NCBI GenBank assembly: GCA_022496805.1
Contig: CM040086.1
Span: forward strand, 8,930,501-8,994,500
Source of the DNA: Pohlia nutans
Taxonomy: Eukaryota; Streptophyta; Bryopsida; Bryales; Mniaceae
Direction of reading: 5' to 3'
Length of the DNA: 64,000 nucleotides
The stretch's first letter is position 1; each line of letters opens with the position of its first letter. Shown here in pieces: positions 32,404-44,113 of the stretch. A program made the position numbers and the translations under genes. The notes beneath the pieces are model-generated. The model was not told the DNA's origin. It worked only from the letters and a program-made list of their open reading frames with translations, and did no database searches.

Positions 32404-33318
32404 TTAACCCCTAAACGTTAGAGCGTCCAGAAAGTGAACGACTAACACATTCAAACCTGCCCTACGTTCTCATCAATGTTGGATGAAACTCATCCATTTT
32501 TTTGGATATTCTTCACCAAGTTGTTGTCCTATCTAATGGTTGGATCTAGTCATACTTGATTACATATTATTGTAAAATCGCAAATATACAAGTATGTCAA
32601 GTCGTTGACCAAAGCCGAAATTCCATTGACTGTAGTTCAATAGTGGCCTTGCAATAATGAGGTCGTAGATTTAAGAAACAAATTTTTTTCAAAGAATCAC
32701 CACATTTAAGAGTATCTCATTTCCAACTCATTCCAACAAATTTTACTCAAAAAATATTAAAATCTTGTTTGTAATCGAATTTAGAAGGAATTTTAGTTTT
32801 TAACTTTCAAATTTTATAATTAAACATTGGTGTTAGTTTAGTGAATCGAACTGTAAGAATAGAATCTAAATTTCAAAATCTAGAACTTTCATTTGTATAT
32901 CAATTCCAAAATACCGTTATATGGAAGGCAAGGTCAGCAAAAAAAAATACCCTAAAAAAATGCCAAAAATAAAATAAAATTATTAAGTATTTTGTCAAAA
33001 TCAACAAAATTAAAGTCAACAAAAAGTAAATATAAAATAAAACTCAAAAGTAGATGAAAACATAACATTCAGCAAAAATCGTAGACAACAAATAATATAA
33101 AACGTTTAGCAGGAAAAAATGAATGATAGCTATTAATAGCCAAATTCTTAATAATTACCTTTGAAAGTGCCGACCTCCACTGTTTCAACTTTTATTAATT
33201 ATTCAACATGAAAATGCCAGTCCTGCCTTCCACGTACGGTATTGTTCTAAATAGTAGTTTATGATGATTTTTCTCAAGTTATCAATTCGAAAGACACTCT
33301 GGTACATCTAGGGGTTAA
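32404..33318. mobile_element. TTAA-ended element containing a TA-type MITE
   Basis: Begins TTAACCCCTAAACGTTAGAG and ends TACATCTAGGGGTTAA. The copy at 58888-59473 is the same element without the 326-bp insertion at 32914-33239. The truncated inverted copy at about 49680-49937 is a third member. Confidence 0.85.
32914..33239. mobile_element. TA-type (mariner/Stowaway-like) MITE with known empty site
   Basis: Ends CCGTTATATGGAAGGCAAGG and CCTTCCACGTACGG, flanked by TA on both sides. The uninterrupted target is visible at 59391-59400 (AAAATATTCT), which shows one TA. About 326 bp, AT-rich, with inverted halves (CTATTAATAGC in the middle). Confidence 0.9.
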
Positions 33319-33631
33319 ATTTGAATTTACCACAATTCTCTACAGCTAAGAAGCAAGGCAAGGAATGGTTGCAAAGCTTTGGAAGGAATTAGTTGGTGGT
33401 TTAGTGTATCGTGGTGAGTGAAAATTAGTAACACTTTGTGGGTATAGGAGAACCTATATATAGATTATGAGTCGCAAAGTACTTTTAACTTTGAATATTG
33501 TATTAATTTGAGTACTGAAAGTAAAATCATGGAAATATGTGCATTCCTCATTAACCTAATTTCCTAAAGGAAAAAGCTTCATTCCAAAAATAGTAGTGTC
33601 AAAAATAAATCAAATTTCTTAAGTTGGTGGT
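33319..33631. other. AT-rich intergenic, no gene
   Basis: I see no coding frame, RNA gene or element terminus. Confidence 0.5.
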
Positions 33632-34185
33632 TTAATCCTTTGAAGCGTTTGTGTTTACATAGTGGATGTTAAACATATTCAAACTGTTCGAATTCCATCC
33701 AAATTGGACAATTATCATCCATCAAAATTTCTCATGATTCTTGTGCAAGTTGACTATCCTTTGTACTACTTGGATCTTCAAAATAGATTATTATGATTTT
33801 TGAAAAAACAACACTCAAGTGGTTCATGTCAAGTTTCATTCTTAGTTCAAAAATTGAGACCTTAAAGATGATTTTCCAAAATAAACAAAATCAAATAATG
33901 GAAACCATGCCATCTTGTAGTGCATGTTATTCCAATTTCATTGCAATATTTTCTTAAAAAATTGTGTTAATTCATGATTTTTAATTGATTTTCAAGAGAA
34001 ATACTGAATTGCAAAATTATTTAAAAATTGTAAAAGAAATATATGATAAATTCAACCGTACATGTGTGATTTTCACATTGACATTTACAACTTTGCATTG
34101 TACATCAACTCCATTTTTGGCTTTCATCAAACATTCTATAACAAATCTTTGAAAACAATGTTGAACTGGGAAGTTAAAGAATTAA
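33632..34185. mobile_element. TTAA-ended element, related to the window start
   Basis: Begins TTAATCCTTTGAAGCG and ends with GGGAAGTTAAAGAATTAA. The right two thirds match 1-439. Both ends carry TTAA, but the terminal CCC/GGG triplets have decayed. Confidence 0.65.
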
Positions 34186-35211
34186 AGATTGTGTACCTTA
34201 GTCTCTTCTATTTTGAATTCATTCAATCATAGGTTCTAAATGTGTCCATTGTTATGTTTGTTTTAGGGGTCTCCAGTCTCAACCAATTGAGATATGACAT
34301 ATGTCACTTTTAATTAGAATATATCCTAATTTATATCCTAATTAGAATAGATAAAAATCCTATAACATTTTATTCTAAAGTTGAAATGACATAAAATTGG
34401 ATTTATAATTTATAAACATCCAAAACAAATATTCATAAAAAAATGCATAAATTTGAAATTATACAAACCATCCCAAAATTGGTTGAAATCTAAATTCGAT
34501 TTTTAAGCACTTTAGGAATCATTGTTTGGCAAGAACCAACAGTTAGTTTCAAGTGAACCAATTTTAATCATCCAAAAACCAGTTCAAAATTGAAACCAAA
34601 AATTTCTTACTATTTAAAACTTTAAAAATGAAATAAAATTCATAGTTACAAACAAAGAATAAAAATCAAAGCATCCATGTGAAAAAAGCACTTGAATGTT
34701 GACAATGGAGGAAAATGATTGGCATTTTTCAAAATCTTCTTTAACGCTATTAGGATTGGCAACCATTGAAAGCCCAAGGGGTTTAGACCAAACTAAAAAT
34801 GTGTTATAAAATACCCTTTTTGCAATTTTTGTACACTTTAGCTCAAAAAACAAAATGTAAGCTTGATATTTACGCTCAATTTTAATTTTAATTTAAAAAA
34901 AAATACCACAACAATATTGAGGTGTTCCACTTTGAACAATTCTCATGGGTAGAGTTTTTACTCCAATTGACACAAATCAAATAAGTTGAAAAATAAACTT
35001 AAAGTCTTATCATAAAATCTTATTTCATCATTAGATTTATTTATTTTAACTATTCATTAAAATAGAGCAACAATCATAAAATGGTTGATTGAGTTCTTAA
35101 GAGTTATACCAATTTATTAGAGGAATGGTAGTTTTTCAATGATATTCTTCATTTTTTTTGGCATTTAAGAAATATTTTATGCTAAACCGCTACCTTGCAT
35201 CTATGGTAACT
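34186..35211. other. AT-rich intergenic, no gene
   Basis: Short frames only. 34740-34865 (GGCAACCATTGAAAGCCCAAGGGG, then a GTGTTATAAAATA motif) is a diverged piece of the 9593/26056 TTAA family. Confidence 0.45.
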
Positions 35212-35800
35212 ATACTGTACGTGGAAGGCAGGGTCGGCAAAAAATAATTCCCCAAAAAAATGCCGAAAAAATAAATAAATTCATTAAGTATTTTATCGAA
35301 ACGGGAATCAAACCCGGACCGTACAATCGCAACACAAACGTCCCTCGCCAACCAACCTTGGAACCATGACTTGGCGACCACCAACAAAACAAATACCAAT
35401 TTATAACCACACAAGTTCTAACTAATCAATGTTACTAGTGTTACTAGTACTTATCTTTGGTCAGTAAAGTGTCTATTCTCGAAAGGGGAGAGTAGTCTTG
35501 CACCAATGGCCCTTTGTCCGGTGGGCACTCGCTCATTATCAAAACGAACAGACACTTTATTCACTTCGGCCTCGAAAGAGGGTCGGAGTTCATATTTATC
35601 TATCTATTTTGTCGAAATCAACAAAAAGAAAGTCAACAAAAAGATGAAAAAAGTAAAAATTAAAACATAACACTCAACGAAAACCGTAGGCAAAAAACAA
35701 AATAAAACATTTAGCTACTGGAAAAAATTAATATTAGCTATTAATAACCGATTTCTTAATAATTACTTTTGAAAGTGCCAACCTCCACTATTTCAACTTT
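35212..35800. repeat. Composite: TA-type MITE end, tRNA-like segment, short interspersed repeat
   Basis: Starts with CTGTACGTGGAAGGCAGGG (end of the 32914 family). At 35295-35368, read on the minus strand, there is a B-box-like GGGTTTGATTCCC and an A-box-like GTTGGTTGGCGAGGGA, without a full cloverleaf. 35484-35606 is copy 3 of the short repeat seen at 4873 and 8486. After that the MITE family sequence resumes (ATTAATAACCGATTTC). This looks like a MITE with one or two insertions. Confidence 0.5.
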
Positions 35801-35802
35801 TA

Positions 35803-36104
35803 TTAACCCCTAAACGTTCCAGCGTTCATAAACTAAATCATGGATAGCTTTGAAGCCTTGTAACTTTCTCATACAACTTTTCATCCAAACCACCTTTGAA
35901 AGCGTATCAATTACAATGAATCTCTTGTGATGGAAAGTTGTTGATAATATTGGAGAGGCCTTCAACTGCAAGTATGTCAAATTTGTTAGGTAGATTTATG
36001 CTTGCAATGGTTTTCTCATGTACCCCTCATGTACATTTGAGTCATGCCAATATCTAATTTTGAGAGTAGAATCTACTTCTGTGCAAAGGGTACGGTTTAT
36101 TAGA
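35803..36104. mobile_element. TTAA element, CGTTCCAGCG end, right end decayed
   Basis: Begins TTAACCCCTAAACGTTCCAG and matches 15764-16094 through GATAATATTGGAGAGGCC and CATGTACATTTGAGTCATGCC. The right end (GGTACGGTTTATTAG) is degraded. It lies 40-340 bases upstream of the VOC gene's leader. Confidence 0.6.
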
Positions 36105-36545
36105 ATTAAATAAAAAATAAAAAACCTGATTTGAGAAGCACACGTGGCGCGCACCCAACGAAGAACATCCAACCCTGGCCAGTACCTCTCATTCCCTCAA
36201 CCCCTTCTACTTCTTTTCTGCCGAAGCTCCCTCAGTAGCATTCTTTGCAATTCCTCTCGTCAGTGTCATTCCTGCATCCGAGAGAGCATTGCTTCAATCT
36301 TTGTCGTCGTCTTTGTCGTTGTTGTTTCTTCTGGAGCAGGTAAGAATTGCAACAACACTGCTCATCGGATGAGCCGCCTACGACTTGTTGTTCCAATTCC
36401 ATGCTGTGGTTTCCACTCAATTTCTGTAGCAATCTGTAGGAATTCCGGTACAGTTATGCCCTCGTCCAGGAATGTCATCAATCCCAAGTTTCTACTGAGC
36501 CGCCATTTTATTATTTATGCTTGATTTTGTTTGTTTCTGCCAGGC
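36105..36545 (+). promoter_or_regulatory. Promoter, leader and probable 5'-UTR intron of the VOC gene
   Basis: TGGAGCAG followed by GTAAGAATTG at about 36339 is a good donor. GTTTCTGCCAG at about 36543 is a good acceptor two bases before the ATG-containing GCATGG. An untranslated first exon ending near 36338 is therefore likely. The frame at 36144-36524 reads through this leader and has no family motif. Confidence 0.5.
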
Positions 36546-39052
36546 ATGGCGACGATGAACTCTTTGTGTTGCACTCGTTCTTGGACACCCTCGGTAATTC
36601 CAAACCCTAGTTTTTCGATTAGAAAATTGCGCTCTTGCGACCTCTTTGGTTTTTGCACTTTCATATTTTATCATTTTGTTCGTCCACCTGCTGTTGAACA
36701 GCTTTAATATTCTCAAATGTACGGCATTGCTAATGCTGTGAGTTACGTCAATTTTCTTACCAACATTCTGGTGATATATAATTTGGCCCTGTTTGAATTC
36801 TATTATTTTTACAATCAAAATGGTCATTATAAAACCATGAAATCTCAGTGCTTGATGTCATGAACATCGGTGTAAATCGCTTCTGTTTGATGTGGATATT
36901 GCAGGCTTATGATTTGGGTGGAACGAAGGGAACTACCAAGCAACACTTGAGCTCGAAGGTGATGCCAAGGCTGGGCAGGAAAGTTGAAAGATCATGTACA
37001 TTCCAGGCACAGGCTTCATCAGCAGTGAAGCGAGAAACCGAGACTGCACCTGATGACAGCTTGCAAGCTGCTGTGAAAGGTAACTTATGCGGTGACTTCC
37101 TAGCACTGAATTTCTGCGTAGAGCCTCAGTAGGGATGTCAGAGCTCACTGTTTTGGCTCCATGTGATTTTGAGTACCAAGTATTGGCTCCAAAATACTTG
37201 TCCCCTGCACAGAGTTTCCTACTCTTGGAAAATAATCACCTCTAATCAGACTCCCGTAATGTACTAGCTAACTTAAATCTGGATCCTTGATGTCGAGAAT
37301 GTCACATGATGAATTGGGCAAGCAGCGAAGGTTGTACTTTTTCTACAATGAGGCTCGAGATTTGAATTACCTAGCATAATCTCAATGAAGATATGGCGAA
37401 GAAATCAGATCTTGGGAAATTGAGAAACTAGAAAGAGGGGAATGGTTATGGTTGTTGGACATAATGTCAAGTCGTTTCATTGAATCTTGAAGGTCTAGAT
37501 CTGTACTTTCTGGTTGATTGAAGGGCTCACATGGAGCGAAAGGGTTATGGTTTATAGCCTTGGTCTGACCTGTTGCCTTGAAACTGAGACTTGGCATTAT
37601 GTGGATTAGCAGAATGCATAGAGTACCGTACGTGAGTAAATAGCTCTGCTCACCCCTCAAGGACCAAGAAGCCTGAATTGGGTCTTATGATGTTTTTAGC
37701 ATTTTTGAGTAGATTTTAAGTGAAGTTCCGTTTGTTCAAATTTACTCATGTTTTGATCAATGCATGCATTGTTCTTCACTGGTTCCAACAATATGAAACA
37801 TGGTCTCATTTGAATTATAATTTTCACAATATGATCGATTGAATTTTTCATTTTAAAACCATGAATCCTTGGTCCTTTAGGGGTTAAAGCCAGATACCCC
37901 TTTCTGAGAGATCGAAAGATGTGATGTTTTGAGCACGGAGAAGGAATTGTTAGGGCAGTATGCAAATGATGCGCTGCAAGGCTATTGGTATTCAACACGG
38001 GCAATACTAATAGAGCTTGGAATGTTTGTTTGTGTGGCATCAGCAATTGAGTTCACGGGAGTGCATCACGTTGGCGTGCTATGCGAGGATCTTGGAAGGT
38101 CACTCGATTTTTATTGTGGTTTACTAGGTTTGTTCTCTCATTCTCGTTCCTATGGCAGTCATTATGTTCTTCACTTTTCTCTCTTTGCAAGCAGAATGCT
38201 GTCAAGAATCTGAGCTCCTGCATTGTTGTGGATTTCACCTTCTTTTTCTGATCGTATTTGAAGATTGTTCTGTTGTTCATATTACAACCTTGTTGTATGT
38301 GCTGCTCAAAACGCAGACCTCATTTGAGTTATTTTGTTGCCTGCGAAAACACGTTTGAGCTCCTCTTCATCATTGCGAGTTATTTCTGAGCTTCGTTCTA
38401 TGGTTCAGATTTCTTGTAGATGAGTAAGCTAATGATTACCACACTAAAACAGAAGACTTTGCTTGTCTCGTGCCACCACCACTACTTACCAGAGGGAGTT
38501 TTAATTTGTGAGCTTTAGCTTGCAACAGGCCTTGAAATTAATGAGAATCGGCCTGACGACAAGCTTCCGTATGGTGGAGCCTGGTTGAACGTTGGGTCAC
38601 CATCGCAAATGATTCACTTGATGGAGTTGCCTAACCCGGATCCTAAGGAAGGCCGCCCCAAGCATGGTGGACGAGACCGCCATGCATGTGTCTCAGTCAA
38701 GGATGTTTCGAAAATCAAGGAAGTATTTGACAAAGCTGGTATGTATGTTCATCTCCGGTCTTCATGTTGCAACCAAATCGTGCTTCAAAAGTCAGCGTAG
38801 AAGGCACAGCTGTTGGAAATCACACCTTCATGTCTAAATCCTAAACAAACAGAGCTTGCCTTCACATCTGGATTCTGTACCCCTTCAAGTTGCTTTGTGT
38901 CCTCTCCTGGCCTCGTGGGTTTTACGAGCTGTTAATGAACTTTGAAGTTGTTATGTACAGGTGTTGCTTACACGTTCAGCCAGTCTGGAAGACCAGCCCT
39001 CTTCGCAAGGGATCCTGATGGCAATGCCTTGGAGTTCTCTCAGCTTGAATGA
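36546..39052 (+). CDS. VOC/glyoxalase-family protein, probably plastid-targeted, five exons
   Basis: Exons 36546-36593, 36905-37079, 38044-38127, 38529-38738 and 38961-39052 give 202 aa in a continuous frame. Seen: a Ser/Thr/Arg-rich, acid-poor N-terminus suited to a plastid transit peptide (MATMNSLCCTRSW), then one VOC domain from about residue 78: GVHHVGVLCEDLGRSLDFYC, LEINENRPDDKLPYGG, MIHLMELPNPDP, GGRDRHACVSV and DGNALEFSQLE. The positions usual for metal ligands in the fold are all present (His82/83, Glu135, His154, Glu197). It resembles a conserved plant subgroup annotated as glyoxalase I-like. True lactoylglutathione lyase activity is unproven: the protein has one domain and the substrate is not known. 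Intron 2 holds a TTAA-type element. Confidence 0.88.
37650..37887. mobile_element. TTAA element (GGACCAAG family) in VOC intron 2
   Basis: CTCACCCCTCAAGGACCAAG at the left (first bases decayed) and CTTGGTCCTTTAGGGGTTAA at the right. The interior matches 16589-16827. Confidence 0.75.
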
Positions 39053-40007
39053 GTTTCATGCCTTCTGAAACTTGCGCTTCTTGATAATTACGCACCTCGC
39101 CTTAGATTAAGATTCAGTGTATGTTCTGAGGCCTTGTTATAGAAGCTCTCTACATGATCCTTCGGTAAAACAGATACTGTAGATGCAACCATGAAGTATT
39201 TGTACAGATATGAGTGTAGTACTGTCACAAAATTAGGGGGGCTACTGCATTTTCTAGCTCTTGACTCGTGCTTTTCAAGGGTGATGCCGAAGGTTGCATG
39301 AGTCGAGTGCCAAGGCAACTCATCCAACACTGTAAAAAGCGAGGTGGGCTCACTCATGGGCTCTCATTCTAAATGCGCTATTGAATAGCCCCTTCTTTGT
39401 GTGACTCCTGACTTATAAAGAGGTCACTTTCTCCTATTCCTTCCAGATTGTAAGCGTCGCCTCTTGAGTGGGATATATGTTTCATGATTTTGTCACACTC
39501 GTACGTTTGTGTGGAAAATGTCGTGTTCCTGGTTGCGCCCATCAGATCACTTGAATATGGAATCATGTAGGGTTCGTGCTCAGGCTACTCTCTCCAGAGA
39601 CTTCAAGGTACTAACTCCATCTGTACAGACAAATTTGAATATGATTACTCGTCAGTGTTGTGATGCATGGTCCTTTAAGCCCAGTTTGAATATTCCACCG
39701 GAAATGTTTGAAAAACGCCACTTTTCCAATGCTCCAAAACTATAATTGTTCTCGTGCTCCGACGTCGAACCAATCCTCAATTTGCGCAGCAGATGATACC
39801 GATCCCAAGTCTTCCTGAGGACTCAGTCTCAGCAGGCAACGAACTCCAAGTGTGTGAATAAGTGATACTGTATTTCCTCAAAGCTTCGCAGTCCACTTAG
39901 TCCTTTGTGGCGATTAATTCGAGAGACTGCAAACAAGGACTGGAAACGAGTGTGACCATTGCGTTTCCAGGTAGGGGAAATCTATCAGGGGGGTAGATTT
40001 GGTGTCC
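39053..40007. other. Between the VOC and NERD genes
   Basis: The first part should be the VOC 3' UTR. 39500-39760 has an open frame without recognised motifs. The last ~100 bases are the NERD gene's leader. No RNA gene or element end is seen. Confidence 0.4.
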
Positions 40008-43000
40008 ATGTCCAAGGGCCGTGGCTATGGCGGGGTTGCGAAGACAGTCTTAGCGTGGGTGTTGTGGCTGGTGAAGGTGCTCATCATGGGTGCTGCGGAG
40101 GCTGTGGTGGCCTTGTACAAGCAGCTCAAGCTTCTGGCGCTCACGCTCACGCCGGGCCACGAGCACGAGTTGGAGAGTGACCGCGCTGGCCGAGCCGCCG
40201 AGCTTCGCGTCGCCGCTTTGTGGGTTCGCCTTCCCCCGAATTCTCCCCTTCCTCTTGTGCTGCACTTGGCGGTGCTGTAGTCTTTGCGCTCTGTCAATTT
40301 TCATGTTGCATAAGAAATCTATGGAAGCAGGTTGTGTGTGAGGATCATCTCAACAATTTTTGTAGTAGTCTGAGTGGATCTTCTTTACTTTGGTCCATTG
40401 TCCTTCCTCTTGTGAATTTGGGCTCATGTGTGAATTTCAGTTCATGCGCATTTGTCGGTAGGTTTTGATGTTGAATGAAGGCTAGATAGAAATCTATGGA
40501 AGAAGGTTATGGTTGACGATTTTTTGACGTTTTTTTGGATTTTACAGTATTTTTTTCTTTCAAGAAGCTCCTGTTTTGATGTTTCATGGAGGGTTAGAAA
40601 TCTATACGAGAAGGCCGTGGACAGTGGTTGAGGATCATCTGAGACAATTTTTGAAGTCTGGATGGAAGAGCAGGATGGTGTTGAATGTGAGTTATGTTTG
40701 TATTTCGGGCTTTAAAGGCTCTCTTCTGAAACGGAGCTTCTGTTTTGATGTTGCAGGTTTGAAGGGATACCAGGCGTTCAAGTGTACACGTCATTGCGGA
40801 TCCCTGACACAGGCCAAGGCCGAGGACGCCGGGAGATAGATCTGGTTCTTGTAACCAAGAGGTACTAACACGAACTTGTTTGTTTATATCTCAACCTCAC
40901 TTTTACTTGGGACGCTACTTTTTTATGCGTTGTTTCGTACACATGATGGGCACCTATTGTGTCTTTTATCGGTTATGTAAAGTACGCAAAGTTAATACTG
41001 TATACATATATATGTTGCAGAGAGTTGTTTGTTGTGGAGGTGAAGAACTGGTCTGGTGCAATTGAGCTGCAACCTGATGGTAGCTGGCTGCAGATCCGTC
41101 GTAATGGTACAGTTCAAAAGCATTCCAATGTTGTAAGTTCCCTCAATTAGCAATATAGTTTCCTCTCTTCACCGACACTACCAAAGTGTGTTGTATATTT
41201 TCCAGATTTTAGGTATTTTGTTTTGCTCACTTAGGTTGTGGACCCAAACTCTGATTACTTAGTTGGTTTTTTCTTTATTGAAACCTCAACATCAAGGCCC
41301 CCTGGTTTCCAATTGACAGTCTCGTCGTTTTGTGCCTTTTTTTTTCGTGATCGATTCAGTTGCCTGCAATTTTGTGGTGCTTCAAGTAAAGCCAGTAAAC
41401 GTGGTACCTCTTGATTCTTGACAGGTGGATGGTACGAAGTACCGCGCTCAGTTGCTGAAGTCTTACATTGAGAGAAGGGGTGTGAATGTGCCTCCTGGCT
41501 TTATACAACCCAAAGTATTTCTAGTCAATCCTGACTGCAAGTAAGCTGATTTTCCTCCCACTCATCCTAATTTCTGTCTTGGTTAGCTGATACAATGGTT
41601 TTCTTTAGTCTGAAATGATAAAAAGAGAGTTGGAAACTTAGTGTCTGTCAGTATAGCCAGAACGAGTGCAAAACATATGGAAGGAGCTCTCATTGTTGAA
41701 GAACTCTATTTGGGAGCTAGTTTTCTCTTTCTGGTCAGTGTTACACATGTCATGTCTGGGTGTGAAATGCAAGGTCAGCCAATTAACTGGAGCTGCCCAC
41801 TTCCATTAACTTTTTCATTCCTGACAATTCATAAAAACAGTTGAGGACATTTGTCAAAATGCGACTGTTTCTGGTATTGTGCTTGAAGAATAACAGCAAT
41901 TCTCTGTGTGCACACAGGCCAGAACAGGCCATCGTGATGCAGCCAGAAGTATTATCCGCCGATCAGTGGGAGAATTTTATGGAAAACAATCTGGGGAGGA
42001 CTGGGTCTGGATGGATGAGCAGTCTTTTTAGTAGTCAACAATCAGCTCCTGTACTAACAGAGGCTGCTGAAAAACAGCTGCTCTACATTTTAAGTACAGC
42101 GCCTACTTGGGACAGGTGCTCTTTCTACCACTTTTCTTTCCACATTGTTATGTACAATGCATTGGGCTAAGGTAGATAATCAAACATTTGGGCAACTATG
42201 ACGTTTGTTTGTTTCTTCACAAAAAATCTCGTAGCATAATGTGCATTAGGTTGAGATTTTGTATAGTATGCCAGTGCAGAGCATCGTAGGTTTCATTCCT
42301 TTTATTTTTATTAGTTGGCACATGTACTGCTGTGATTGTTCCAACATTCTGTAACTTCTTTTTTGCGATCCTGGTTATATTAATCTTCCCTTGCTGTCAA
42401 GTGCTTTACGTTCTGACCAAATGCAGTCGGTAGGTTGGAGCTTTATGGAGGTAAAATTGTGGTGGGAGATTTTCACTCGTTTCAGGGTCAACCTGAAGAG
42501 GTGCAGGCTTTGAAGTTTGCAAAGCGGGCTGTTGTGAAACAGTTAACAATGACGCACCGAAGAGGTTGGGTGGGTCATACATTTGGTGAGTTTCTTTTGT
42601 TTCCCTTGACACAATGAATAAGGAAAATATTTCAGTTTTCCTTTCTCCTTCTCCTTCAAAGTAACACGACATTATACAATGCTTTGTATTCTCTTCTGAA
42701 AGTTGCAAGGAACTCTTAAAGGACCATAAGGCCTCATGTTTTGTTTAGCAGTTTTGAGTAGGTCTCATGTAAACTTCCGTTTGTTCAAATTTGTTTGTTT
42801 TTTGACCAACACATGCAATATTCTTCGCTGATTTCAGAGATATAGAATTTGGTCACATTTGAATTACATTTTTCGCTTATATGTCATTTTAAAACTATGA
42901 ATCCTTGGTCCTTTAGGGGTTAATGTATATTCGACACCACCAGATGGTCGTGTTCGGTTTTATAATCAATCGTTTCCCTTTGAATGCAACGTCAAATAAA

Positions 43001-43250
43001 ATATATGTTTATTTTTGTGCTTGGAACAGGGTTTTTGATTGGTCGTACACCCAAAGTCAAAGTTGCTGTGACTGTTCGTGACCACCGAGACGCCAATCCC
43101 ACCAAGCCCAGCAAAAAGCGAGAAGACTTTGGTTTCCCACTCCATCTGGAAGTGAGGCCGGACTTGGAGATTGTCTTTCAGCCTGTGGCTAACCCTAAAC
43201 CTGTGCATTACAACTTAAACGACGTCCTCTCCTTGACTCTCAGTGCTTAG
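40008..43250 (+). CDS. NERD-domain (nuclease-related) membrane-anchored protein, seven exons
   Basis: Exons 40008-40219, 40757-40861, 41021-41132, 41425-41540, 41918-42115, 42434-42585 and 43030-43250 give 371 aa with all phases matching. Seen: an N-terminal hydrophobic segment (about residues 13-42), a Gly-Arg-Ala-Ala-Glu helix, then the NERD core with RREIDLVLVTKRELFVVEVK. Asp99, Glu112 and Lys114 fit the D-ExK pattern of restriction-like nuclease folds; KNWSG follows directly as in the family. A long C-terminal part (residues ~145-371) is less familiar. NERD proteins are predicted nucleases or nucleic-acid processing factors; no plant activity is firmly known to me. The exon 1 donor (TT before GTGGGT) was chosen because it alone preserves frame and a natural sequence (AALFEGIPG). 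Intron 6 holds a TTAA element. Confidence 0.85.
40311..40655 (+). repeat. Three degenerate copies of a short unit in NERD intron 1
   Basis: AGAAATCTATGGAAGCAGGT, then TGTGAGGATCATCTCAACAA, recurs as AGAAATCTATGGAAGAAGGT (about 40490) and AGAAATCTATACGAGAAGGC followed by GAGGATCATCTGAGACAATT (about 40598-40650). Spacing is 110-180 bases. It might be decayed duplicated exon sequence or an intronic repeat. Confidence 0.55.
42715..42923. mobile_element. TTAA element (GGACCAAG family) in NERD intron 6
   Basis: CTCTTAAAGGACCATAAGG at the left and CTTGGTCCTTTAGGGGTTAA at the right (TTAA at 42920-42923). The interior contains GCAGTTTTGAGTAGGTCT as in 16589-16827. Confidence 0.75.
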
Positions 43251-43753
43251 TTAGTGTCTAATCTTTTGTCCAGCACTTTTGTACCTGTGACTTCCTCCGG
43301 TGCTATATTTCCAACTTGTGTAGTGTATATTCGTAGGGAAGGTTGGCTTTTTTTCCTGAAAAAAGGCTGCTTGAAACAGCTGTAAGTTTGTTTGGTTTGC
43401 TCCTTTTCCAGCACAGATGAAATTTTGGGGAGTTTTTTGGTGATCAATGTCCAACTGTGGCTGGTGGCTGATTCACATTGACGGTAAGGTTTAGGGTTTC
43501 TTACATAAGTTTTATGTAGAAAATGTACTGAAAGGGCTCTGCTAGTATTGCTTAGTGCTTGAGTAGCTGAAGTAGAGATCATGATATTTCCTTCACCATA
43601 CAATAGTTCTACGTTTGTGTAAATCCTGATGGAATGATCTACATTGACTAATGTATCCTCCTTGTCTGTAAGGGTTGTAATACTTACTCTTTTCACTGCA
43701 ATGTCATGTGTGCCCTGTTTGCATACTTGGAAGGTTTGAAAACATCTCATGTC
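43251..43753. other. NERD gene 3' flank
   Basis: Expected 3' UTR and spacer. The minus-strand frame at 43247-43750 is long but has no recognised motif and no family support, so I leave it uncalled. Confidence 0.45.
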
Positions 43754-44069
43754 TTAACCCCTAAACGTACCAACCTTTGAACAAAAGTAGATTCTAGCCT
43801 CAAAAGTAGATGTTAGCATGGCTCAGATGTACATGAGGTGTACATGAGAAGACCATTGCAAGTGTAAAATCTACCCAACAAATTTGACATACTTGTAGTT
43901 GGAGGCCTCTCCCAATATTATCAACAGCTCCCCATCACAAAAGATTTATTGTAATTGGTAGAGAATTTAATAGGCTTTCAAAGGTGACTTGGATGAAAAT
44001 CATCTAAAGTTGCATGAGAAAGTTTCAAGGCTTCAAATTTGTTTGGGCGCTAGGACATTTAGGGATTAA
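43754..44069. mobile_element. TTAA-ended MITE, CGTACCAACC family
   Basis: Begins TTAACCCCTAAACGTACC and ends GGACATTTAGGGATTAA. It is colinear with 15764-16094 over its full length, with scattered differences. Confidence 0.8.
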
Positions 44070-44113
44070 ATAGCATAATGCGAAGATGAATTTGTTTTCC
44101 AAAAGTTTACTTA

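Noticed and set aside
35295..35368. A second tRNA gene (minus strand)
   Set aside because: A- and B-box-like words are present, but acceptor and anticodon stems do not pair.
36144..36524. 126-aa frame upstream of the VOC gene
   Set aside because: It reads through a probable leader and 5'-UTR intron. Good splice signals at about 36339 and 36543 explain the region better.
43247..43750. 167-aa minus-strand frame behind the NERD gene
   Set aside because: No recognisable motif or splice partner. It covers the expected 3' UTR of the NERD gene.
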